Part shown: positions 43,212 to 51,105 of the stretch, piece by piece | Numbering within the stretch: position 1 is the stretch's first letter | How the letters are laid out: every line of letters begins with the position of its first letter | Assembly: GCA_963835775.1 (NCBI GenBank) | Contig: CAWIHB010000025.1 | Span: 310,001 to 374,000 of the forward strand | Length of the DNA: 64,000 nt | Source of the DNA: Palsa-504 sp963835775 | Lineage (GTDB): Bacteria; Actinomycetota; Actinomycetes; Streptosporangiales; Streptosporangiaceae | Reading direction: 5' to 3' | Made by a program: the position numbers and the translations under genes | The notes under the pieces: generated by a model | Database searches by the model: none | Told to the model about the DNA's origin: nothing | The model's input: only the letters and a program-made list of their open reading frames with translations

Positions 43212-43961
43212 TCATAGCCCGCCGAGGCCGACGAAGTTGTAGGGGGGCAGCGGGCCCGCGAGCACGAAGCCAAGCCGGCCTGCGTGGACACGGTCCAGGT
43301 CCTGCACCGCAGCCTCGAAAGACTCGATCCGCGGGCGATCGACCAGGAACGCGGCATTGAGCACCATCAGCTCTGAGATCGGATCGTTCCTGCGGATATC
43401 GACTGCGTTCGGCTCGAGCGCGCCGGCCAGGTCGTCTGCCTCTTGCTGGCGTTTTGCGGTCAGCGCCTTGGCGGCCCGTTCGCCGAGTTCAAGCCTCCCC
43501 TCGTAGGTCGCCGCAGCTGGATGCCTGGTCAGGCGATCGCGCAAGGCGCGGAGGTCACGGTCGCCGGCGACGACCTCGGTGAAGACGAACTGCAGGTCCA
43601 TCCATGACGCCTTCAGCCCGAGCTCGACCCGGCCGGCCACCCGATCGAGCAGCCGCCGCAACTCGGTCCAGCGCTCCTCCAGGAAGTTCGCCACCACCCA
43701 CTGCGCGCTTGGCAGTACCGTCCCCAGCCGGGTGGGCAGGATCTCAGTCGTGCGCATCACGTTGTCTATTACCGCCTGGTGCCCGCGGACGTTCTTGCGC
43801 GTCACCTCGTAGCCCGGCAGCGGGTCGTCGCTCAGCACCGCCGCCAGGCCACGGTGCGAGAGCGTGTAGACGGGGCCGCCGCTGATCGGCGGCACGTCGA
43901 GAACCAGCGGGTCACCGTCGCGGACCACGCCGTAGAGGTACACCGCGGACTCCGGGCTCAT
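43212..43961 (-). CDS. gvpF: GvpF/GvpL-family gas vesicle protein (second copy)
   Basis: 249 residues from the ATG ending at 43961, overlapping the preceding stop by four bases. The family pattern is complete: AVYLYGVVRDGD, PPISGGPVYTLSHRGLAAVL, RGHQAVIDNVMRTTEILPTR, LGTVLPSA in the N-half; LERRAAKAL-type helix then VLNAAFLVDRPRIESFEAAV and LGFVLAGPLPPYNFVGL at the end. This is the most canonical of the three GvpF/L proteins here. Confidence 0.95.
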   Translation of the reverse strand: MSPESAVYLYGVVRDGDPLVLDVPPISGGPVYTLSHRGLAAVLSDDPLPGYEVTRKNVRGHQAVIDNVMRTTEILPTRLGTVLPSAQWVVANFLEERWTELRRLLDRVAGRVELGLKASWMDLQFVFTEVVAGDRDLRALRDRLTRHPAAATYEGRLELGERAAKALTAKRQQEADDLAGALEPNAVDIRRNDPISELMVLNAAFLVDRPRIESFEAAVQDLDRVHAGRLGFVLAGPLPPYNFVGLGGL

Positions 43962-45010
43962 CGTTGGCCGTCCAGCGTGGCGCCGTCCTGTTCGCCCCGC
44001 CCGATCGTCACCATCAGCGCCGGGCCGCCGGCAGGGTCTGCCCGAGCCCGGCAGCGGGCATAAGCCAGCAGGTCAGCGCGCGCGGCATTGAGTGCCGCGA
44101 ACCGCTGCCCGGTGTCACTTCCGGATTGCTGGCCATCGGGGTGGAACTGCCTGGCCAGCTCCCGGTAGCGCGAAAGCACCGCCTGCTCGGAGATCTCGCC
44201 CGCCAGTCCGAGGAGGGCGCGCCCTGCTGCGAGCCGTTCGGCGTCGAACCGGGTGATGCTGACCGTGCCGAAGGTATAAGGCGGGAGCGGGCCGATGACA
44301 CGAAGCAGGTAGGACCCGGCGAGTTCCGCGTCCAACCGGTCGATAGCTGCCTCGAACTCCGCCATCACCGGCCGCCGCAAAAGGAACGCGACGTTGAACA
44401 CCAGCTCATCTGAGAGCAGAGCGTTCGGCTGAACGCATTCCGCCAGTGGCCCGGTGGCCTCCAGGAGCATCTGCTGACAGTGCGCGCGACGCCGGTCAAG
44501 GGCTTCCTTGACGGCCTTCCCGACGTTGATCTGCTGAGTGAGCCGTTCTTCGGGTGGAGCCTGCTCTGCCACCGACTTGGCCTTCATGACCTCCGGATCG
44601 CGGGCAACGTCGTCCAGGACTCGTTGCAGGTCCCAGGTCGCCGCCACCTCCACCTCGACGAGACCGGAAAAACGTGCCAGCGATTCCCGTACCAACCCAC
44701 CCCAGCCGGTCAACAGCATGCGGACTTCGTCTTCGGAGGCCAGGACCGTGCCGAACTGCGCAGGAAGAACGTCGCCCCGTTCGAGTGCGTCCTCGATCAC
44801 CCGCTGGTGGATGGCAAGCCTGCGCAGCAGTTCCGGCCGCGGCAGCCCGCTCATCGCGGGGCCTGCGTGACGGCCGACGATGGCCGACGCACCTCCGACG
44901 GCGATCGCCGTAACCGGAGACTGCCCGTCGGGCATTCCCTGCGCACGAAGCGGGGCGCGAAGGACTCCGGCCGCGGCAATCCCGTAGACATAGGACGGTA
45001 TCTCAGCCAT
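43958..45010 (-). CDS. gvpL: GvpF/GvpL-family protein with a C-terminal DnaJ J-domain
   Basis: 350 residues. Residues 1-255 are a full GvpF/L protein (SYVYGIAAAGVL, AIHQRVIEDALERGDVLPAQ, FGTVLASEDEV, LVFNVAFLLRRPVMAEFEAA, LRVIGPLPPYTF). Residues ~268-325 are a J-domain: AVLSRYRELARQFHPD (helix II and the HPD tripeptide at about 290-292), then TGQRFAALNAARADLLAYAR (helix III). HPD is the signature that stimulates Hsp70 ATPase. The gene overlaps the CDC48-type ATPase stop by 8 bp and the next gvpF by 4 bp. A route that recruits Hsp70 to nascent GvpA is the inference. Confidence 0.9.
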   Translation of the reverse strand: MAEIPSYVYGIAAAGVLRAPLRAQGMPDGQSPVTAIAVGGASAIVGRHAGPAMSGLPRPELLRRLAIHQRVIEDALERGDVLPAQFGTVLASEDEVRMLLTGWGGLVRESLARFSGLVEVEVAATWDLQRVLDDVARDPEVMKAKSVAEQAPPEERLTQQINVGKAVKEALDRRRAHCQQMLLEATGPLAECVQPNALLSDELVFNVAFLLRRPVMAEFEAAIDRLDAELAGSYLLRVIGPLPPYTFGTVSITRFDAERLAAGRALLGLAGEISEQAVLSRYRELARQFHPDGQQSGSDTGQRFAALNAARADLLAYARCRARADPAGGPALMVTIGRGEQDGATLDGQR

Positions 45011-47177
45011 TATCGCCTCTGCGCCTCAGGCGTGCCCCCATCGCGGCCAGCGCCGCCGACACGTCGGCTCCCGTGACTTCAAGACGTTCAAGGTCGGCGT
45101 CTGCGGTGTGTGCACTCTGCCCGATGAACCTGCGCGCCGCCGCCATGGTGGCATCACGGCAAAGGCCTGCGAGATCGGCTCCCACGAAGCCCTCTGTCTC
45201 GGCCGCCAGCGCGTCCAGATCGGTACCGGCGGCGAACGGGCGGCTCCGGGTGTGCACGCTGAGAATCGCCCGGCGTGCGGCCTGGTCTGGAAGTGGCACA
45301 TCGATCTCGACATCGAAGCGGCCGGGCCGCAGCAAGGCCGGATCGAGGATGTCTGACCGGTTGGTCGCCGCCAGCGTGACGACTCCGCGCAGTTCCTCGA
45401 TACCGTCCAGTTCGGTCAGCAGCTGGCTCACCACGCGTTCAGTCACGTGGCTCTCACCGCCACCGCCGCCGCGCCGGGGGGCCAGCGCATCGATTTCGTC
45501 GATGAAGACGATGCAGGGGGCCGCTTGGCGCGCCTTCTTGAAGACCTCACGGACGCCTTTCTCGGACTCCCCGACCCATTTGGAGAGCAATTCCGGCCCT
45601 TTGACCGAGATGAAGTTCACCCCGCTCTCACGCGCGGCCGCCTTGGCCAGCAGCGTCTTCCCGCTGCCAGGAGGGCCGGTGAGCAGGATGCCCTTGGCTG
45701 GCTGCGCACCGACACGGGCGAGTACGGCCGGATGCAGCAGCGGCCACTCCACGGCCTCGCGAAGTGCCGTTTTCGCTTCCTCCATGCCGCCGATGTCGTC
45801 CCAGGAAACGTCGGCCACTTCGGTGAACACCTCACGCATGGCGGAGGGTTCTATCTCGCGGAGGGCGTCAAGGAAATCGCCCATGGTCACCTCGAGCTCC
45901 GCCAGCCGTTCGTAGGGAAGCTCCGCAGCGGCCAGGTCGATGGTCGGCATGAGCCTGCGCAGCGCGGCCATCGCGGCTTCGCGCGCGAGCGCTTCCATGT
46001 CGGCCCCGACGAAACCGTGCGTGGCGGCGGCGAGGTGATCGGGATCGACATCGGCCGCAAGCGGCATGCCCCGGGTGTGGATATCGAGGATCTCGCGGCG
46101 GCCGGTACGATCCGGGATGCCGATCTCGATCTCCCGGTCGAACCGGCCCGGCCTACGCAGGGCCGGATCGAGATTCTGCTGGATGTTGGTCGCCCCGATC
46201 ACGATCACCTGACCGCGGGTTTTCAGCCCGTCCATCAGCGCCAGCAACTGCGCGACCACTCGCTTCTCGACCTCGCCCTGCACCTCGGTTCGCTTGGGCG
46301 CGATGGCGTCTATCTCGTCGAGGAAGATGATGCTAGGCGCGTGCGCCTGTGCTTCCTCGAAGACCCGCCGCAGGTTAGCCTCGCTTTCCCCGTAGAACTT
46401 GTGGATGATCTCGGGCCCGTTGATGTGCAGAAAGTGCGCAGCGGTCTCGTTCGCCACCGCCCGGGCGATCAGCGTTTTTCCGCATCCGGGTGAGCCGTAG
46501 AGCAGGACCCCCCGCGGCGGGTCTATGCCGAGCCGGTCGAACACCTCCGGGAAGCGCAGCGGCAACTCGATCATCTCCCGGATCCGCGCAATCGTCTTGC
46601 CCAGGCCTCCGATGTCCTCGTACGAGATCTTCACGGTGCGCCGTTCAGCGCTCTCACCGGTTATCTGGATGCGCGTCCCGGCCTGGATCAGGACGAAGCC
46701 CCGCGGGGTCGTGCTCTCCACCGTGAAATCCTGCGCCCGTGATCCGAAGAGATTGACCCGGATCCGGTCGGCGGCCTGGACCACGAGACCGTCGACCAGG
46801 CGCCCGACATAGGAGGCATCTCGCGCCTGCTGCGTCAGCCGTGACGGGCCGATAGGCGAGAGCGTCACGGTACGGGCGTCCTGGATAGCGGCCAGTTCCA
46901 CCTGCACCCGCTCATCAAGCCCAGCGCCGGCGTTCTCGCGGGCAATCCCGTCGATCTGAATGAGCCCCTTCCCGCGGGCGTCCGGATACGCCGGCATCAG
47001 CTTGAGTGCGGTGGCCCGCTCCCCCGTGATCGCCACCACATCGCCGATGCTCGCGTCGAGCCGCTCCATGCTGTCCGGGTCAAGACGGGCGATCCCGCGT
47101 CCAACATCTTTCGGAAGCGCCTCCGCGACGCGCAACGCCAACGAGGGAGCTTCGGCGCGGGCCGGCGAGCGAGCCAT
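45003..47177 (-). CDS. CDC48/VAT-type double AAA+ ATPase of the gvp cluster
   Basis: 724 residues. An N-terminal double-psi barrel (ALRVAEALPKDVGRGIARLD, GDVVAITGERATALKLMPAY) precedes two AAA modules. D1: YGSPGCGKTLIARAVANE (~227), IIFLDEIDAIAPKR (~280), sensor and RRPGRFDREIEIG. D2: TGPPGSGKTLLAKAAARE (~498), CIVFIDEIDALAPRR (~552), LLRPGRFDVEIDV. All Walker and arginine-finger motifs are intact, so it should be an active unfoldase like archaeal VAT or Cdc48. It lies between gvpH and the J-domain GvpF/L inside the operon. A close paralogue is encoded at 54337-56520. Confidence 0.95.
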   Translation of the reverse strand: MARSPARAEAPSLALRVAEALPKDVGRGIARLDPDSMERLDASIGDVVAITGERATALKLMPAYPDARGKGLIQIDGIARENAGAGLDERVQVELAAIQDARTVTLSPIGPSRLTQQARDASYVGRLVDGLVVQAADRIRVNLFGSRAQDFTVESTTPRGFVLIQAGTRIQITGESAERRTVKISYEDIGGLGKTIARIREMIELPLRFPEVFDRLGIDPPRGVLLYGSPGCGKTLIARAVANETAAHFLHINGPEIIHKFYGESEANLRRVFEEAQAHAPSIIFLDEIDAIAPKRTEVQGEVEKRVVAQLLALMDGLKTRGQVIVIGATNIQQNLDPALRRPGRFDREIEIGIPDRTGRREILDIHTRGMPLAADVDPDHLAAATHGFVGADMEALAREAAMAALRRLMPTIDLAAAELPYERLAELEVTMGDFLDALREIEPSAMREVFTEVADVSWDDIGGMEEAKTALREAVEWPLLHPAVLARVGAQPAKGILLTGPPGSGKTLLAKAAARESGVNFISVKGPELLSKWVGESEKGVREVFKKARQAAPCIVFIDEIDALAPRRGGGGGESHVTERVVSQLLTELDGIEELRGVVTLAATNRSDILDPALLRPGRFDVEIDVPLPDQAARRAILSVHTRSRPFAAGTDLDALAAETEGFVGADLAGLCRDATMAAARRFIGQSAHTADADLERLEVTGADVSAALAAMGARLRRRGDNG

Positions 47178-47186
47178 GAGAAGGCC

Positions 47187-47705
47187 TCAGCCCTGACCCT
47201 GTGCCTTGGTGAAACGCAATTCCAGGTAGCCGTTCTGATAGCTGCGCCGTTGCCCCTCCGGATCGACCGCCGCCGGGAGAAGGATCTCCTTCTCGTACTT
47301 CCGCTTCGGCCCCGTCGCCGACAGCGCCAGGACGTCTCCGTTGACCTCGAGATGGATGTCCTCTTCCTGGACTCCTGGAACCTCGGCGACGACCACGATC
47401 TCGTCACCCTCGTCGAAAACATCCACCAGAGGCTCACGAGTGTCGCTGACGACTGGTCCCTCCGTGGTGTCTCGTACGTTGCCGAAACGCTCAACGGTGG
47501 GCGTGCCTCCTATCCCCATGCGCACCGAGAAGCCATAGACACCGCGCAAGCCACCCGGCGAGGTGAACTCCCGCTCTTCGGTCGTCGCGTGCTCGCCCTG
47601 CTCAGCGAGGCGCTCGGCCAGGTTGATCAAGTCCCCCAGACCACTCAGCAGGCCCCCGATGCCTTCGCCCCCCGGGCGCTTAGGGCGTGTTCCGCTTGAT
47701 GTCAT
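47187..47705 (-). CDS. gvpH: GvpH-like small heat-shock (Hsp20) protein
   Basis: 172 residues from the ATG ending at 47705 (GAGGTG upstream). The N-terminal half (LLSGLGDLINLAERLAEQGE, LRGVYGFSVRMGIGGTPTVE) is typical of GvpH. The C-half is an alpha-crystallin domain (REPLVDVFDEGDEIVVVAEV, PGVQEEDIHLEVNGDVLALS, YQNGYLELRFTKAQ). GvpH is thought to keep GvpA soluble before assembly. It is 9 bp upstream of the CDC48-type ATPase gene. Confidence 0.92.
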   Translation of the reverse strand: MTSSGTRPKRPGGEGIGGLLSGLGDLINLAERLAEQGEHATTEEREFTSPGGLRGVYGFSVRMGIGGTPTVERFGNVRDTTEGPVVSDTREPLVDVFDEGDEIVVVAEVPGVQEEDIHLEVNGDVLALSATGPKRKYEKEILLPAAVDPEGQRRSYQNGYLELRFTKAQGQG

Positions 47706-47734
47706 CTAGCCCACCTCATTCTCAGTACGGTTGG

Positions 47735-48028
47735 TCAGTAACGGAACTTGATCTCCGCCCGCGGCGGGCTGCGGCGCAGAGCCTGCCGCGGGCCGGCCGT
47801 CGCAGGCAGTTGCCCGTGCAGGCGTTCGGTCTGGGCGTCGATATCGGCCAGGCTCCTGGCGATCTGCCCCCGCCTGCGCTGCAAGGACGCCTGCTGGATG
47901 AGGAGTCGTTGTCTTTCCCGCGCCAGCCTGGTCAGGCTGGCGTATACCCATTGCTCAGTGGCCGGTCCTCGGCAGGCCGACCCCCTGGGGGCGCCGCGGA
48001 TGTCCTGAGCGGTACGGAGCGGTCTCAT
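47735..48028 (-). CDS. Small coiled-coil protein of the gvp cluster
   Basis: 97 residues from the ATG ending at 48028, which overlaps the gvpN stop (ATGA). The central part is a predicted coiled coil (TEQWVYASLTRLARERQRLL, IQQASLQRRRGQIARSLADI, DAQTERLHGQL) and the tail is basic. No family recognised. Position between gvpN and gvpH and translational coupling argue for a real gas-vesicle accessory protein. Confidence 0.7.
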   Translation of the reverse strand: MRPLRTAQDIRGAPRGSACRGPATEQWVYASLTRLARERQRLLIQQASLQRRRGQIARSLADIDAQTERLHGQLPATAGPRQALRRSPPRAEIKFRY

Positions 48029-49161
48029 ACGCGCACCGGGCTGGACTGGTCGGCCGGGCTGGACTGGTCGGCCGGGCTGGACTGGTCGGCCGGGGAGGCC
48101 GGGGAGGGCGCGCGGTCCTTGCGGGCTGGGGAGGGCGCGCGGTCCTGGCGGGCCGAGGAGGGCGCGCGGTCCTGGCGGGCCGAGGAGGGCGCGCGGTCCT
48201 TGCGGGCTGGAGAGGACGCGCGAGCTGGACGGCGGCTGGCTGGGCCGGGCGCATGCTGGCGGATCAGCTCCAGGACTTGCTCCCGGACCACTTGCGGCGT
48301 CAGCCCGTTCCAGCCGCGCCGACCTGTCTCGCTGGAAAGGACATCCTGGCACGTCTGCTCGAAGATCGCGTCGCCAGCTTGCGCAACCGCACCTTGCTGG
48401 GCCAGTACCCGTGCGATCACGATCGCGCTGCGCACCGTATGACGGTCGGCGCCGCTCAGCACCAGCCGACTCGCCCGCACCAGCCGCACCACCTTTAGTG
48501 CTTCGGCCTCAGTGAGCCCTGACCGGGCCCGTACGATGGCTGTCTCGGTCACCTCGTCGCAGGAATCCAGGTCGATCGTCACCATCCGCTCGAACAGCGC
48601 GTCCTGCGCCTGGTGCACTCCCGCGTACTCCACCGGGTTGCTGGTGAAGATGGCCGCGAAATTCGGGTGGACCGGCACGTAATCGGGTTCACCGCGATTC
48701 GGCGACGGCAGCACCAGCAGTCCCTCTTCCAGCACGGAGAGCAGCGCGTTGTTCGCCTCTGGCCGCGACCGGGTGAACTCGTCATACACCAGCGTCAGCC
48801 CTTCCCGGCAGGCGGTTGTCAGCCGGTTATCCACCCAGCGCGGAGCGACGTCATCCTCGGTCTTCAGCACTGACGAGACGAAATGATCCACCACCCGCCT
48901 GCGCCGGTATCCTGCCTGCCTGCCAACAAGGTCCGAGCTGCCGAATTCGTCATCACCTACCATCAGCATCACGGGCCTGCCCAGTTGGTGGGCAACATGC
49001 AAGGCCAGCGTTGTCTTTCCCACCCCTGACGGACCGCGGAAATGCACTGGGCACCCGGCCTGCATATATCCAAGCGCTCGGTCAGTTACCTTTGTCACGT
49101 AGGCAGTCTCGACGAAATCAGAACGCGGAGCGGCTCTGATAACCGAAGCATGCGCATACAC
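48025..49161 (-). CDS. gvpN: Gas vesicle AAA+ protein GvpN with a repeated C-terminal tail
   Basis: 378 residues from the GTG ending at 49161 (GGAGAGG eight bases upstream). MoxR-type AAA motifs: HFRGPSGVGKTTLALHVAHQ (P-loop ~43-51), LTLVYDEFTRSRPEANNALL (Walker B) and FAAIFTSNPVEYAGVHQAQD (sensor 1), ERMVTIDLDS. GvpN is required for vesicle enlargement in cyanobacteria and haloarchaea. The last ~65 residues are unusual: four nine-residue units of the type ARQDRAPSS (27-bp DNA repeats, 48117-48225), then three SPADQS units (18 bp, 48045-48098). The repeats are positively then negatively charged and disordered. Confidence 0.93.
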   Translation of the reverse strand: MYAHASVIRAAPRSDFVETAYVTKVTDRALGYMQAGCPVHFRGPSGVGKTTLALHVAHQLGRPVMLMVGDDEFGSSDLVGRQAGYRRRRVVDHFVSSVLKTEDDVAPRWVDNRLTTACREGLTLVYDEFTRSRPEANNALLSVLEEGLLVLPSPNRGEPDYVPVHPNFAAIFTSNPVEYAGVHQAQDALFERMVTIDLDSCDEVTETAIVRARSGLTEAEALKVVRLVRASRLVLSGADRHTVRSAIVIARVLAQQGAVAQAGDAIFEQTCQDVLSSETGRRGWNGLTPQVVREQVLELIRQHAPGPASRRPARASSPARKDRAPSSARQDRAPSSARQDRAPSPARKDRAPSPASPADQSSPADQSSPADQSSPVRV

Positions 49162-49400
49162 GATATGTACCTCTCCAGATACTGATTGGCCATCAAATTT
49201 CCTGAGTTACAGAAGGTGTCTCGTTCGGCTGCCAAGCCGAAGTCATGCAGGAAAGGCCGATATGAAGACTCGGCCGCAGCGCGTGCCGGGGTAGGTCACA
49301 ATCACCGCAACCCGCCAGGCCAGCTTTTGCTGCTGACTACTGCCGTCAGGCTGGCCGGCGCGGTCCAGCCGAGCAGCCGGCGCCCGTCCCGCAATTCACG

Positions 49401-49446
49401 CCTGCCGCGGCAGGTGGCCGGGTGCCAGAACCTGGCACCCGGCCAC
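49401..49446 (-). terminator. Strong hairpin between the gvpC-like gene and gvpN
   Basis: GTGGCCGGGTGCCAG pairs perfectly with CTGGCACCCGGCCAC around a three-base loop (49414-49446). It is followed on the minus strand by the perfect palindrome CCTGCCGCGGCAGG (49401-49414). It begins 12 bp after the gvpC-like stop and has no U-tract. It probably ends or processes most transcripts of the gvpA/gvpC-like part, keeping structural proteins in excess over gvpN and the accessory genes. The remaining ~240 bp up to gvpN show nothing else. Confidence 0.75.
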
Positions 49447-49457
49447 GCATCCGGCGG

Positions 49458-49988
49458 TCACGTGTCGGCATCATCCGATGCCGTCGCTTTCGGCGCCTCC
49501 GGCTTCGCCGCTGCCTCCGGCTTCGCCGCTTCCTCCGGTACTGCCTTCCGGTGCGGACGCCGAGCAGCGCTGCGTACCGGCGTCCCGGATGCTCCGGCGC
49601 CAAGGCCTTCGATCACCGCGAGGTGCTCACGCCAGATGGTGCTCAGCTCATGGAACTCAGCAATCCGCGCGCGCGCTTCCTCCACAGCCTCCGCCCGGCG
49701 CTCACGATCGGCCTTGACGCGGTCACGTGCATCCCTCGTGGCCTGCGCCGTCCGGTCACGGAAGAAGCTGTCCGCCATTTCGGCGACCTCGCTGCTGCGC
49801 CTCGATATCTCCTCCAGGCGCTCCCGCGCGCCTTCGGCGGCAGCCGCCCGCATCTCGCGGACGCCCATGGCGCGGTAGAGGCCATCCTTTGCGGCAGTTT
49901 CCTGCCGCTCCCGTTCAGCATCGACGCGACGCGAGGACGCCGCTTCGAGATCGCTCACGAGGATTCGCATTTCTTCCAGGATCGCCAT
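49458..49988 (-). CDS. GvpC-like coiled-coil repeat protein 1
   Basis: 176 residues from the ATG ending at 49988. It starts AILEEMRILVSDLEAASSRR and is then almost wholly helical with ~45-residue quasi-repeats around ERERQETAAKDGLYRAMGVR, FFRDRTAQATRDARDRVKAD and RERRAEAVEEARARIAEF, ending HELSTIWREHLAVIEG. The Ala/Glu/Arg-rich repeats with F-H-E-L-type ends recall the 33-residue repeats of cyanobacterial GvpC, which wraps the vesicle shell. The tail is a KPEAAAKPEA low-complexity stretch. It shares start and end motifs with the longer paralogue at 51106-51906; gvpA lies between them. Confidence 0.75.
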   Translation of the reverse strand: MAILEEMRILVSDLEAASSRRVDAERERQETAAKDGLYRAMGVREMRAAAAEGARERLEEISRRSSEVAEMADSFFRDRTAQATRDARDRVKADRERRAEAVEEARARIAEFHELSTIWREHLAVIEGLGAGASGTPVRSAARRPHRKAVPEEAAKPEAAAKPEAPKATASDDADT

Positions 49989-50158
49989 TCGTCGTTCTCT
50001 CTCTAGCCTGTTGCCGGAAGTAACGGCTCAGCGCAACCGCAGGGCCCAGCAAATACGGCGAACCGGTATCACGGAGAACATGAACGGGCACTAGCCCCGA
50101 TCAGTTTGCCCCCGGACCTGATTTCCCGGTTCACTGGGCCCCCTGCGGATGGAGCCTC

Positions 50159-50371
50159 CTATGCCTCAGCCGCTGTCGCGGTCAGGCCAACAGCCTCGGC
50201 GTACTTCAGATAGGTCTCTACTGAAGCCACGACGACCCTGGCCTCGATAGCCAGGATTTCGATGCCGACGAGGGATACCCGGACCCACGCGTCGACCACA
50301 ATGCCCTTGTCCAGAATCCGGTCAATTACCTCGACCAGGCTTGACGAGCCGATTGCCTTTTCTACAGCCAC
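50159..50371 (-). CDS. gvpA: Major gas vesicle shell protein GvpA
   Basis: 70 residues, the normal GvpA size, from the GTG ending at 50371 with AGGGGGA upstream. The sequence is canonical: SSSLVEVIDRILDKGIVVDA, WVRVSLVGIEILAIEARVVV, ASVETYLKYAEAVGLTATA. It forms the ribs of the gas-vesicle wall. A 280-bp AT-richer leader precedes it, suggesting its own strong promoter. Confidence 0.97.
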   Translation of the reverse strand: MAVEKAIGSSSLVEVIDRILDKGIVVDAWVRVSLVGIEILAIEARVVVASVETYLKYAEAVGLTATAAEA

Positions 50372-51105
50372 TGGTCATCCCCCTGTAATGAGCCCTGCAG
50401 ATCAGACGACATCTTTGCCGCCTGTAACCACTTGTCTAGAGGTCTAGGGAGGCGTCGTCTTAAACGAGACTGTACCGAACAATCAGGGGCCCCGCAAGCC
50501 CCACGAATGAGAATCAATCAGAAGGCTCTATCCCTATCTCATTTGAGCCCTGACGCCCCAAATCGGGCAGGCACGGCAAACTCTTCTTTCCGGATCAAGC
50601 CGACCTATTGAGGCCCTTCCTCGGCTATTAGTCATAGATCGGTGATTATCTACTATTGTCCTTAAATGCTGAACTCGTCGTCCGCATCTGGCGGGCTGCC
50701 GAGAATATCGCCGACGGTTTACCCACCGGGTGCGCCAGGATCCGGTGCTCGCCCGTCAAGCGGATCCCGGACAAGGCTCGGATGGTCGCCCGGTCAGTGG
50801 AGCGTTCCGTCGCGGCGGGAACTCGTGGCGCCGCGGTTGGCGAGGCGACCCGCGCTGTGTGCCGCGGCGACCGGCGCACCCGCGACATGTACCTGGAGCG
50901 GACGAGATGCGCGGCTAACGAGATGCGCGGCTATGCCGCGGACACCGTCGACGTCCGCTGGGCTGGTCAGGTAGCGTCGCTGGGCGCGGGCGTGTGGTGG
51001 GGCAGCGACGCCGAGTACCTGGGCGCCCGGCAGGCGCGCGGGTGAGATCGTGCGCGGTTGACGCGCGTCAGCTCCGCCCTGGCCTGCTGTTCGTTGACGT
51101 AACAG
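50372..51105. promoter_or_regulatory. gvpA upstream region
   Basis: About 730 bp between gvpA and the GvpC-like repeat gene. The 280 bp nearest gvpA are clearly AT-richer than the surroundings and contain the inverted pair AATGAGA (50506-50512) / TCTCATT (50537-50543) and the direct pair TCTAGAGG/TCTAGGGA near 50433. I expect the gvpA promoter here. From 50656 to 51045 a plus-strand frame is open, but it has no recognisable domain or ribosome-binding site, so I do not call a gene. Confidence 0.5.

Noticed and set aside
50656..51045. Plus-strand frame of 129 codons upstream of gvpA
   Set aside because: No ribosome-binding site, no recognisable domain, several overlapping frames of similar length; treated as noncoding.
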